Source: Serendipita indica DSM 11827
Taxonomy: Eukaryota > Basidiomycota > Agaricomycetes > Sebacinales > Serendipitaceae
NCBI GenBank assembly: GCA_910890315.1
Contig: CAJVGD010000042.1
Span: 1,674,001-1,738,000, forward strand
DNA: 64,000 bases
Reading direction: 5' to 3'
Below are positions 21,084-32,600 of the stretch, one piece after another. Under the pieces are notes generated by a model that searched no databases, was not told the DNA's origin, and saw nothing but the letters and a program-made list of their open reading frames with translations. The position numbers were made by a program, and so were the translations under genes. Positions within the stretch are counted from its first letter, which is position 1. The number at the start of each line of letters is the position of its first letter.

Positions 21084-21401
21084 TTTCTTGTTCACTGTCC
21101 TTTCCACCTCTCATGTTTCAATTACACATTTCAATGGAAGGATCAACCGATCTCTGACACATCTATCTGTGATATCTTTATGTTTGCACTTCCTGGTCCT
21201 GGTTTGAGGTACTTTGACAAGACGGACGGGCTCCAGGTGGATACAACTCCTGACTTCTACTGCGTCTAGCCATTGTGCACAGTCTCTGTACTCATACTTT
21301 TAAGTCGTTTTCAATGGTCTTGAAAAGTGATCCTCGCGTAATCCAGGTCAGCTTTACAGCGGTCGCGTTTGCCACTCTCAGATCTTTTACTTTGTGGCCT
21401 A
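21084..21401. other. Intergenic, PFA4 to SNF2 gene
   Basis: 318 bp between two plus-strand genes, likely 3' UTR plus promoter. Nothing distinctive was seen. Confidence 0.35.
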
Positions 21402-24400
21402 ATGCGTTCAAAGGAACTATCGTCTTCTGAAGATGAAGATGAAGTCCCCATTGCATCGAGCAGCAAAAGGCGGACCAACGTCGCAGCGAAGCGTATCATT
21501 GATTCCGACGACGATGAGGACGATTCGCCAGTTCCTGCAAGAACAAACGTGTCAAACATGTCCAGTGCGTCTTCCAAGACTGTCGGACCGGCTACAAATT
21601 CCACAACCTCACGTCACCCTGCGCCACCCATAACAATGCCGTGCGTTGCGTGCTTCATGTCTGCGAGGTTGAGACTAAAATAGGCCAGAAATCCTCGCCC
21701 GGTACAAACTTCTGGAAACTCTAATTTTGTTGGTGGATTCGCCCCAAGACTCCAGGGTAATACGTCGCCCGTCACTGGACAACCTACTCAATCTCTGGGA
21801 TCCAACTATTACCCACCACCAAAGACCTATAGTCCTCCAAGTCATCCACCACCGAATGCTGGATATCGTCCAACGGCAAATGCAGGGCCCCCGTCGGCGA
21901 CTACGGCCGGCAATCCGATCCGTATTCCTCAAGAAGGGGAGAGGCACTCGCTTTTACACACCGTCAACAAGGCTACACATGCCGTTAACGTAGCTGCTCA
22001 TGCAGTTGTCGATCGCTTTCACCCACACCCTCCTACGTATGCTCAGCCACATCCCCCTGCCTATACTCAGCCATATAAACATCCCCAAGCACAACCACCT
22101 CCCTTGCGCAACGGAGAGTTTGACCTTGATGCTGTCCAATCTATGCCCGGTGATCCAACCGACTGGCATGATCTTCTTAACAATATCAAGGCGACAGCGG
22201 ACGAAGTGGCGGAGGAGTTCAAGGAAGAGGATTCGATTGTTCCCGGGTTTGCAGAGGGGATTATACTGAGACCGTGGCAGGTTCAAGGTCGACATTGGAT
22301 GCTCAAGAGAGAGCAAGGCTCCGCTAGGGGAGGAATTCTCGCAGACGATATGGGTCTAGGTACGATGTCGGCGCACATGGCACCTTTAATCTGACTGTGG
22401 CAGGCAAAACGATCCAGATGATCACGCTCATCACGCTGAACCCAAGAACTTCGGCTGATCGAGAGAAAGGCTATGCAAAGGGCACTCTGTGAGTACCAGA
22501 CTTTCACTTTGTCGTTTCCTGACCGTCTTAGAATCATTGTCGGTCTCAACATCTTGGGCCAGTGGGAGAAAGAAGTCAGGAAATTTAACCCCTCCCTGCG
22601 CGTCTTGGCTCACCACGGACCGTCTCGTACAAAAAGTACACAACTCTCTTGAACGCGATCACTTTATGCTGACTGCATTTCTAGGCGAATATGATCTCGA
22701 ACGCTACGATGTTGTCCTCACTACATATGATGTGCTTTCGAACGAGCATAGCGCATATCAAGGTGGCGTCGAGGTGTCCTCCAAGGGGACTAAACAAAAC
22801 TCGAGTGAGGATTCCGACGACGGGTTCGGAGGGGCAATCAGAGCTCGTAAAGAGGCAGCACCAAAGCCCAAGAAGGTGAAAGAAAAGGGATCCGCACTCT
22901 TTAAAGTGGACTGGTATCGAGTGGTTGTTGGTCAGTCTACTGTTACCACGCTGTTTTGACAGCTGACCAGGCCATAGATGAGGCCCAGAACATCAAGAAT
23001 AGATCCTCTAAGCGTTCTTTGGCAGTATCTGCACTTAATTCAAAGTACCGTTGGATCCTAAGTAGGTTCCCCCTTGCAAGCTTTTCTTCGCTGACTGGCC
23101 GTAGCCGGCACTCCCATCCAGGTTGGTTGTCTATTTCTAGCTGAATCTTATGTTGAACCATCTGCAGAACCAAGTGGACGACCTGTTCCCACTATTTCGA
23201 TTCCTTCGGATCAAACCTTTGCACGAATGGGACGAATTCAATGCAAAGATTCGTGAACCTCTCAGTCGAGGTCGGTCTGGGACGGCCATGAAGCGGCTTC
23301 ACGTTCGTATAGTCAGCACATTGGGCACGGGCTAACTTTTCTCCAGCATATCCTTTCGACGATTATGTTACGACGCCTCAAAGCTGATGTCAAAGAGTTG
23401 AATCTGCCGGCTCGTAACGTCGAAGTGACAGAGTGCGAGTTTGAGGAGGCAGAGCAATTTGTATATGACCAAATCAGAGGAATTGCAGAGGAGAGAATTG
23501 GACGTGGATTCGAGGTAATAGTGATGAATTCACACTGGCCAGGCGCTCATCAACAATAGTCTAACGACATGATGTCCGCGCTCGTACTCCTCCTGCGTCT
23601 CAGACAAGGTATGATACCTTCCCTTTGTGATTCTTACAGTCTCATTCGTGTCCTAGCATGTGATCACCCGACATTGACCAAGTCTTCTGCCGCCAGTGAG
23701 ATCAAGGAAATGAATGCACCGTCAAGACGAGCATCTGTGGGACCAGATGAAGACGACGAACTCGTCGGGCTGATGAAGTCGATGACTGTTGACGGTCACT
23801 GCGAGATCTGCCACAGAGAGTTTGTACCTTTTCAACCTTCACGTTTAAACCTCATCTTTGACAGCCTCGACTCTTCCGAAGAGACGTACTGCCGCAGCTG
23901 TGCCATGGTCCAGAAACAGCGAGCATTGACAGCAAACGATACGACATATCGCTCGACAAAGATTCGGTGTATCTTAAAGCTCCTCAAAGACATCGACTCG
24001 AAGCCAGACAATGGCAAGACTATCATCTTTTCCGAATTCACGTCAATGTTGGACATTGTCGCTGCAGTGCTTGACGAGGAGAGAATTCGATACGTTCGCT
24101 GTACGTCGAGTTTGCACGTCACTCTCACATTCTGACGCACCCAAACTTCAGATCAAGGCTCTATGAACGCAGCGCAGCGACAGCAATCGATTGACATGTT
24201 AAACTCTGATCGCAGGGTCAAGGTTATATTAATCTCGACAAAGGCCGGCAACTCTGGTAAGAGGAATTGTTCATTTTTGGAATCCCTATACGCTAAACTT
24301 TTTAGGACTAAACCTGACTGTTTGCAACAACGTAATTATGATGGACCCATGGTGGAACCCCGCAATCGGTAAGGCTCTGTTGGGATGGAAAGATCCGCCG

Positions 24401-24692
24401 GCTGATGCCTCCTTCCCCAGAGGATCAAGCGTTTGACAGAGCTCATCGCCTGGGGCAAACACGCGACGTGAATATTTACAAGCTGATGGTTCCCGATACG
24501 GTCGAGGAACGGATCCTCGAGGTATGTGGATCTGCTGACTTTAGTCGGCGACACACTAACCGGTTATTCAAGCTTCAAGAGAAGAAGAGGGCATTGGCCA
24601 AAGCGGCTCTTGAGGGAGGCAAGCTTGCTAAAGGAAACAAACTCAGCTTCCAGGAACTGCTCAATCTCTTCAAGCACGGACACGACGACTAA
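21402..24692 (+). CDS. SNF2-family DNA-dependent ATPase, ULS1/RIS1-like
   Basis: Nuclear Swi2/Snf2 translocase of the Rad5/Rad16/Uls1 group. An acidic Ser-rich N-terminus ([18 protein letters not shown]) and a Pro/Tyr/His-rich region precede the core. Motifs: [16 protein letters not shown], then DDMGLGKT (motif I, split by an intron), DEAQNIKN (motif II, the DEAQ form seen in Uls1 relatives), TGTPIQN (motif III, partly on a 17-nt exon at 23105-23121), then [24 protein letters not shown] and [12 protein letters not shown] (motifs IV-VI). Between the lobes lies a four-cysteine module CEIC..CRSC instead of a clear C3HC4 RING. More than ten short introns. It could equally be called Rad16-like; the missing full RING argues against an E3 role. 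Tail to tail with the RasGEF gene. Confidence 0.88.
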
Positions 24693-24908
24693 CGTCTTTA
24701 CGAATGTATATCGTTTGCTACCCCCACCATATACCCTTGTTTCAATCGAAGAGTGTAAAACCGATGTACAAATGTGCATGCCAGTAACGAATCTAATAGA
24801 GAATACAAACAAACACGCTTGAGTTGGAATTGATTGACCAAAAGGGAAGAGACTGTCCGACAAAGAAGAGCACAGAGAGGTTCAAACAAGAGAGAAAGCA
24901 TTCTATAG

Positions 24909-27506
24909 CTAGAAGCCAGCGTCATTGAGGTTTCTCCAGATATCCGCATGCGTGACTTCTGTCCCTTGCAGCTCCTGACTTCGCTGCCAGAAGAATCCAG
25001 CGTCCTTGGAGACAGCGAGCTCAATCTGCTGCTCAATTGCACTTGTCATGGTCGGGTTTTCGACAAGATTTCTGTACGGTTTGTTGACAAACTTGAGCAT
25101 TTGGCCAATAATTTCGCCCAGTCGTCGTAGCTTCATCACGTTGATCAATGGTCGAGGGGTGACGAGATCTGGTTCTGGAGGAGCGGGCGTGGCCATAAAG
25201 TCTGGATGATGCTCGTGTGCATGTACGAGCTCTGTGAGGAAGATGCTGATAAACGGCACACAGGGACCATCGAGCGAGGCATGTAGCGCCTTGTAGGCGG
25301 CAAAGCGGCCCGTCGGATCCGTCAAGTGCACCAATTGCTCGAGCGTAGCGGCACGAAGGACGTGTGCCCATGTTAGGTGGAGCTTTCCAATGTCTCCTCC
25401 CGATAACGCCGCGACAATGGCGCACATGGAGAAAATGTTGTTCTGCTTCTTGCAATTCTACGCGAAAAGAGTGTGAGTATGCAAATATGATAGTTTCTGG
25501 ACTCAGGGGATGTAGGCGAGACTCGAAACGCTTCTCACCTCGGCAATCTTTATCCAGTGGTCAATGGTATCCGCCCGTTTCCCCAGACTTTCACATGTGA
25601 GCACGGAGAGTTTGACCCATGCTGCGATTCGGTCGCTTGTGCCAATAAACGCCGCCAGGTTGGCCACCGCGGGACCCTTTGTCGACCGTGACCAACTGAG
25701 GCACTCGTGCGGCCGTATTCGCGAATAGAGTCGGGTCTCCATAATAGTGAGATGATTGGCAATGTCGGCTGAATCCCATTTTAGAAACTCGCCCTTGGGA
25801 GCCTTGGCCTTGCGTCGGAGAGAAAAGCTCGACGAGGGTGAAGAGCTGGGAATCGACCTTAAAGCAACGTCTTCCGTTTGCTTGATTGACCTTCAGTATC
25901 TTTGTTTACTGAATGGCCAAGGGGCGAACTCACCACTCGATCCAACGTTTGCAATAGCTGCTTTGCGCTAATTGCAAGTCCCGTCGGTGACTGTATCGCA
26001 CCAAGAAATGTGCGTAATTTTGGTATGAGCTGCGGATCATCGATATGCATGGCATGTTTATCCACCCATTGGGAGATAACAGATAGGATCCTGATCAAGA
26101 TCCGTCAGCAGACATACAGGGGTACAGAGTGGGACGGTGCCTGACCTTGTCTGGGTGGGCCTGAACTTTTTCTCTTTCCACTCGAGAAACTCTGGAGGGT
26201 CTAGATTCGGTGGCGGCTCCATCTCGTAGTAGGAAATCAGGGTATCATAGACGTTATTGGCTGTCGTAAATGATTTAAACGTGGTTAGAAAGATTGTGCG
26301 ATAGGACTGTTCCTCTGTGGCCTCTAAAAGGGGGATTGAGTTTCAAGTGCGGCCGAGGAAAGAGGGTGCTGTCACTCACTCAGTGGGTCCAATAATAATC
26401 GCTCAATGAGGGCCGGGACTGTCCCGGCGATGACGAGTCCATTGGCGTCTACCTTGAGTTCCTCCCAGGTATACTTTGGCCGCAAATACCAGGGCAGATT
26501 CGCTTGGGATAAGCGGGCCATTTGCAGGGCAGCACTGTCGGCGGTAGTAGAGCTGGAAGGCGACGACAACGGGCCACGAGAGCTGCCAACCGAATTTCTA
26601 TGCGCATACTCTTCTACCCTCGGCATACTGGGCATACTCCACTGACTGTTAACATCGGAACCTTCCTCGAGTACCAATGAGAGCTGGTGGGGTATTGGCG
26701 GGTCATACGGTGGTGACATAGAGTAGGATGAAGACGAAGAGCGCGGATATACATAGTTTACGGGTGTCGTTGCAGATGGAGGCGAGTACATTGCATAAGA
26801 GGGCGGGACCGGAGCGCCAGAGGAACGGGCGCTGGACTTTGAGCCACGAAGGTTGGCGCTCGCAAACTTGTTTGAGAGATCACCGACGAGTGGATCTGTT
26901 GGGGAAAACTGTGGTATGGGCGTTGTAGGCCCGTCGGTGTATTCCGAGGAGACGCGATGGGAAGGATCGTATGGGTCGACGTCGGGCGACTGATAACCCT
27001 CGTCCTCTTCTGTGTAGACTGGCAAATCCGCTTCATTTCCTGTTGAGCTCAATGGAGACGCAAGGCTGGAGGGAGACGAGCTGGGAGGCACGGTGGGGGG
27101 CGCCAATCCCTTACGCGCGGGTACTGATATCAAGAAGCAGTATTGAGCAGTTGAAAGGAATACAACAGAGGTATGCAGACGTACTCGGAGTCAAGTAAGA
27201 GGCTGGTACCCATTTCAGACGACCGCCATGAAGTGCGGCCCACCAGCCAGATTGTTCCTTGTGGATAATCGTAAGTACGTCGTTCTGTCGAAACGAAAGC
27301 TGATCGGGCGCCGTCGTGTCGAAATCAAAGGCACACAAGTAGACTTCTCCCTGCGGCGGCGCATGCAAATGGGATTGTGCAGCTTGCACATGTCCAGAGC
27401 TGTTAGAAGAAGTGCTCTGGGGACGTTGGGAAAGCATCCCAACAAGTGTGCATGAAGTGGGAGAGAGCAAGAATGGACCAAATTGACCCTGGCGCCCACC
27501 GTCCAT
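24909..27506 (-). CDS. SH3 domain Ras guanine nucleotide exchange factor (CDC25-like)
   Basis: Activates Ras-family GTPases by GDP release at membranes. From the N-terminus: an SH3 domain (ALDF-type start at CAFDFDTTAPDQLSF, then GWWAALHGGRLKWVPASYL), a long Ser/Pro/Tyr-rich linker, a RasGEF N (REM) domain (EEQSYRTIFLTTFKSF, then MEPPPNLDPPEFLEWK), and a catalytic CDC25 domain (RTSDRIAAW-like segment GTSDRIAAWVKLSV, NNIFSMCAIVAALSGGD, DGPCVPFISIFLTELV, INVMKLRRLGEIIGQM). About 730 residues, shorter than many Ras GEFs. Start ATG 27506; the internal ATG at 27437 (MLSQRPQ) would lose little. At least seven introns. The gene downstream of its promoter on the same strand is the Rab5 gene at 27741-28861. 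Confidence 0.9.
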
Positions 27507-27740
27507 CAAGGTTCAGCTCTCAATATTGTCAAAACATTCGCGTAGAAACGACATTCAAAACATATTCGCGTAGAATTAGCTGGCAGCTACCCCGCCGGCT
27601 CATGCGCACGCGACGTTAGCGTGGGTGGGAAGCGTAGAGAGGAAAGAATTATGTCCGTTGTAAAACGAGAATCATCGCCGTAGATACAAGCATCTGGCTC
27701 TTGGTCATGAATCCGGGCACACGTCTATGTGCTCCAGAGA

Positions 27741-28861
27741 TCAGCAGTTGCATCCGTCTTGCTCGGCCGCAGGCTTTGAGCTCAAATCAACGCCTCGAGG
27801 CTGCCCGCCGGCTCGTGCTTGCCCTTTCTGACTTTGTGGAGCGGATAATGGTAGCTTTTTGGCTGCAGGGCCAGGGAAAACGACGATAGGGTCAGCCTTG
27901 ATCCGAGATACAACACAGTTGCGCACCGATTGCCATGAAGATATCTTGGACACCCTCACCAGTCTTTGCGCTTGCCTCGCACCACATCAATCCCTCTTCT
28001 TCTGCATACTTCTTTGCCTCTTCTTGTGTAACCTGTCGGCGGGCCTCCAAATCCGTCTTGTTGCCGCAGAGCGCAATGATAATGGACGGGTCCGCTTGAC
28101 GTTGCAATTCTCGGATCCACGATCGTGCCTTCTCCAAAGAAGCCTATCCAACGCCGCAGAACAATTCCAGTGTCAGCCTTTGCCGCAGCCGGTACCTGGC
28201 AGACACAACTCCGCCGTGAATAATACACGTACGCTTTGGGTAATATCATACACCACAACCGCACAATTCGCGTTTCGGTAGTACATGGGGGCCTGTTCGG
28301 TTCTTGTGTCAATAGCCGTTCGCTCTAGCGGTGTCAGGCGCAACAAACCAGGGATTCTGCAAAGAGCCGTCAGTCGGAAACTATGGGATAGCCGCAGAGA
28401 AATACATACTATATCGCTCCTGACCAGCCGTATCCCTATGAGATAGACGTCAGCGGGTTGATCCGGCGGAAGAGGACGCCCAGTCGTGCGTACCATATCT
28501 CAAAGCGGATAGTTGTTTGATCATCCAATTGCACCGTTTGTGTCAAGAATGCAGCTGGTTAACCCACACAAGCGCCAAAGGTCAGTTCGCCAAGTTGAGC
28601 CTGTCAGCGTGTGTACACACCTCCAATAGTCGATTCTCTGTAATCATCAAACTGGTCTTTGACGAAACGTAGAACCAAGCTGGAGTACCGTCCCCACGTC
28701 AGCGTCCGAGTCGTAGTGGGTCGATGATAGACGGGATTACCTAGACTTTCCAACAGCGCTCTCTCCTAAATTGTGAATAGAAGTATTTAGCAGAAGAGAA
28801 TGTCGGATATAGGAGGCCACTGACCGAGTAAAACGAGCTTGAACTGGTATTGGCGCGACAT
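27741..28861 (-). CDS. Rab5-type small GTPase (VPS21/YPT51)
   Basis: Early endosome Rab that controls endosome fusion. About 207 residues over at least eight exons. G-box motifs: GESAVGKSS (G1, across two introns), T in ESTIGAAFL (G2), WDTAGQERY (G3), GNKTDLE (G4), EASAKTG (G5). YKSLAPMYYR, a Rab5 hallmark, needs an 8-nt exon AATCCCTG at 28349-28356 between two introns. The C-terminus is Ser/Gln/Gly-rich and ends CNC, a double geranylgeranylation site. ATG at 28861 is only 44 bp from the divergent SNU114 start. Confidence 0.94.
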
Positions 28862-28905
28862 GGTGGAGTTGAAGGTTGGACAGCGCCGTTTAGACCCCGA
28901 CCAAG
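28862..28905. promoter_or_regulatory. 44-bp bidirectional region between Rab5 and SNU114 start codons
   Basis: Both start codons are well supported (MSRQYQFKLVLLG on minus, [15 protein letters not shown] on plus), so both 5' UTRs fit in 44 bp or the transcripts overlap. Regulatory elements of each gene must lie partly within the other. No TATA box is seen. Confidence 0.6.
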
Positions 28906-31900
28906 ATGGCTTCGTTTGCAGATTACGACGAGTTTGGAAATTATATCGGTCCAGATCTCGATTCAGACGAAGATGAGCAAATGGAGGCGGTCAGGCAAGA
29001 ACCAGAGCAGCAGCCGCTCGAGGGACTCGAAGAGGACGAGGAAGAAGAGGAAGTAAACAACGAAGGAGCTTTGATGCAAATAGGTGAGTGCATTTACATT
29101 GCAAAACACGTGACTCAGGTTGCGTAGACACCATTCCACGGAATCAAGTAATACTACACGAAGATAAAAAGTATTACCCTACGGCTCAAGAAGTATACGG
29201 AGAAGATGTAGAGACAATGGTTCAAGAAGAAGACGCGCAACCCCTCTCTGAACCCATCGTCGCGCCCGTCAAAGTCAGGACTTGGGCCGTCGAAGAAAAG
29301 GGGCTACCAGAAACGCGTTATGATAAAGGGTATGTGCTACTCTTTACATATAACCACTATTTACGCGTATCAAAGATTCCTGCTGGACATGATGAACTAT
29401 CCAGAGATGATTCGCAACGTCGCGCTCGTTGGGCATCTACATCATGGCAAAACGTCTCTAATCGACATGCTCGTATTTGAGACTCACAATCTCATCTGGG
29501 ACGCAGACCGACCCGTGCGGTATACAGACACTCACGTCCTCTCGCGTCAACGAGAAATCTCGATCAAGTCTTCGCCCATGTCCTTGGTACTACCCACAAC
29601 CAATGGTAAATCCCACCTCGTACACCTGATCGACACCCCCGGACACGTTAACTTTGTGGACGAGGTCGCAGCTGCTATGAGACTTGTAGACGGCGTGATC
29701 ATCGTTGTCGACGTCGTAGAGGGTGTAATGGTCAACACCGAAACTGTAATCAGGCACGCGATGCAAGAAGGTCTGGCAATGACTCTTGTGCTCAATAAAA
29801 TGGATCGCCTCATCCTCGAGCTGAGGATTCCACCGTCCGAGGCCTACTACAAAGTTCGCCATACAATCGAAGAGGTCAACAACTTTATTAGGTCAGTTCA
29901 TCAATGAACCCAGTTATTCAACGCTAATCGTTGTACAGCGGGATCAACCCAGACCCGGCACTTCGATTGAGTCCCGAACGAGGAAACGTCGCCTTTGCTA
30001 GCGCGGATATGGGATGGTGCTTTACCCTAAGGTCATTTTCGCAACTATATGCGGAAGAATATGGTACGTTTATACCTATGGTGGAAGCATATACTAATTT
30101 AATATATAGGCTGGTCGACGACCCGACAGAAAAACTCGGATGTCATGGAAGAAGCACTCAGTGGCCAGAGGGAAAGCACGACTGGACCGATGACCGCCAA
30201 TAAGTTCGCCGAGCGACTATGGGGAGATATTTGGTTCGACAAAGAGACGAGAAAGTTTAAGCGAAAAGCCAACGATCCATCTGCCCCTCGAACATTTATC
30301 CAATTCGTACTCGAGCCTCTGTACAAACTTTACGCTGCGGTAAGACTGCACCTATGATCGTTGTCTTCAGGTTTGCTCAACTCTCTCCAGGTCCTCAGCA
30401 AGGATACAGAATCTCTCAAAGTTATTCTAGACAAACTGTCCATCAAACTCAAACCAGTCATGTTCAAAATGGACGTTCGACCGCTTCTCAAAGCCGTGCT
30501 TGACCAGTTCTTCGGACGATCTACTGGGTTCATCGACATGATTGTTGAACACATTCCCTCACCCCTTGAAGCAACAGCGCAAAAGGTCGAACGTACCTAC
30601 ACCGGTCCCATGTCCTCTGATCTGGCACACGCACTCAAGAAATGCGATCCTAATGGACCTACTGTTGTGCATATTAGCAAATTGTACAATAGCACTGATG
30701 CACAGAGCTTCAGGGCATTTGGTAGGGTGATCAGCGGAACGATTCGTCCAGGAACAGACGTCAAAGTCCTTGGAGAAAACTATTCGGCAGAGGACGAAGA
30801 GGATGTGATGAAGGCCACGGTAGAAGACGTTTGGATCGGGGAGTCACGGTTAGTTTCCTTCTCATCTTTTACCAATCTCGCTAATATAGTCTTTTCCACA
30901 GATACGTTCTTTCCACTCAAGAAGTACCAGCAGGGAATCTTGTCCTCCTGGGTGGCATCGACACGTCCATCACGAAGACGGCAACGGTTGTGGATGCGTC
31001 AATCGAAGACGACTTGTACATTTTCCGCCCACTGCGACATTGTACACAATCGGTCCTCAAGATTGCTGTCGAACCCATTGCGCCTTCTGAGCTTCCAAAG
31101 ATGCTCTCCGGTCTTCGAAGTATCAACAAGTCGTATCCACTGGTTGCGACAAAGGTCGAAGAAAGCGGCGAGCATGTTGTGATCGGCACTGGTGAACTCT
31201 ATCTGGACTGTGTCATGCACGACCTCCGCAAGCTCTACGCAGAGATTGAGATCAAAGTCTCAGATCCTGTAACGAGATTCTGTGAGACCGTACTGGAAAC
31301 AAGTGTCCTTAAATGCTATGCGGACACCCCGAACAAAAAGTACGTCTCTCGCTTCAGAAACAGAGTATTCGCTAAGTATGGTCGCGCAGAAACCGACTGA
31401 CGATGATTGCGGAGCCATTGGACAAGGGCATGGCAGAAGATATCGAGACGGGAAGAGTCAATATGCGAATGTCGGCTAAAGAGCGTGGCAACTTTTTCCA
31501 ACAAAAATACAACTGGGATATTCTCGCAGCACGGTCAATATGGGCATTTGGACCAGATGAGCGTGGTCCTAACATACTCGTTGACGACACACTCGCGGGA
31601 GAGGTATGTTCTACGCTGGAAATTTTCGGTGACGTTCAACGCCGTCACAGGTCGATAAAAAGATGCTTGGGCTTGTCAAGGAGCATGTCCGACAAGGCTT
31701 CCAATGGGGTACAAGGGAAGGCCCGTTATGTGATGAGCGTAAGTGGGTTTTACTTCCAAGTCTTCAGAGGTTCATCTCCGCTAGCAATGAGAGGAGTCAA
31801 ATTCCGAATCCTAGGCGCATCGCTCGCGGAAGAACCAATATATCGAGGTGGTGGCCAAATTGTGCCAACAGCTCGACGTGTTTGCTACTCGTCTTTTCTT

Positions 31901-32494
31901 TTGGTACGTCTGTGTTCGCGATGCATGGAGATATGGCTCACTTTCTTAGGCGACGCCCCGTCTCATGGAGCCCGTCTATTACGTCGAAGTTCAAGCACCA
32001 GCAGATTGCATATCTGCGGTTTATACAGTACTTGCAAGGCGGAGAGGACACGTTACTCAGGATATTCCAAAGGCAGGCTCGCCGCTCTACACTGTCAAGG
32101 CTCTCATCCCAGTCATCGACGCAAATGGCTTTGAGACGGATCTAAGAACAGCAACGCAAGGACAAGCGTTTTGTCAACAAGTCTTTGACCACTGGGCTAT
32201 AGTCCCTGGTGAGTCAATCCGTTCCTCTGCCATGGTGATTTGCTCATTAGCCCCAGGCGATCCAACCGACTCAACCGTACGCTTGAGACCTCTGGAGCCA
32301 GCCTCGGGACAAGCTCTTGCACGAGATCTAGCGTTAAAGACGCGCAGGAGAAAAGGTCTTGGTGACCAAATTGCCGTCTCAAAGTATCTTGATGATGAGT
32401 TCATCGTACGTTTTCCGCTCCGCTCAATCATACTAGCGCTCAATCTTATTAGATGGCTTTGACTTCTACCGGGCATGCGGATCTCCTGGGCTAA
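28906..32494 (+). CDS. SNU114: U5 snRNP GTPase SNU114 (EFTUD2)
   Basis: EF-G/EF-2-like GTPase of the U5 snRNP that controls spliceosome activation through Brr2. Starts [18 protein letters not shown], the conserved SNU114 N-terminus, followed by an acidic stretch. G motifs: GHLHHGKTS (P-loop), DTPGHVNF (G3), NKMDRL (G4). EF-2-like domains II-V follow, including [16 protein letters not shown] and [16 protein letters not shown] (across an intron near 31950). The tail [21 protein letters not shown] ends at TAA 32492-32494 after a last intron at about 32407-32452. About 990 residues and a dozen introns of 45-55 nt. Tail to tail with POM152, 106 bp between stop codons. Confidence 0.94.
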
Positions 32495-32600
32495 CCAGCA
32501 AACATCCACTTGTAATCAAGCCCTCATAAAGCTGCGCACGTTCCAGCAAGGCAATCTTTTATGATATAAGGATAGAGATACAGTGCTATTGACGACGCGT

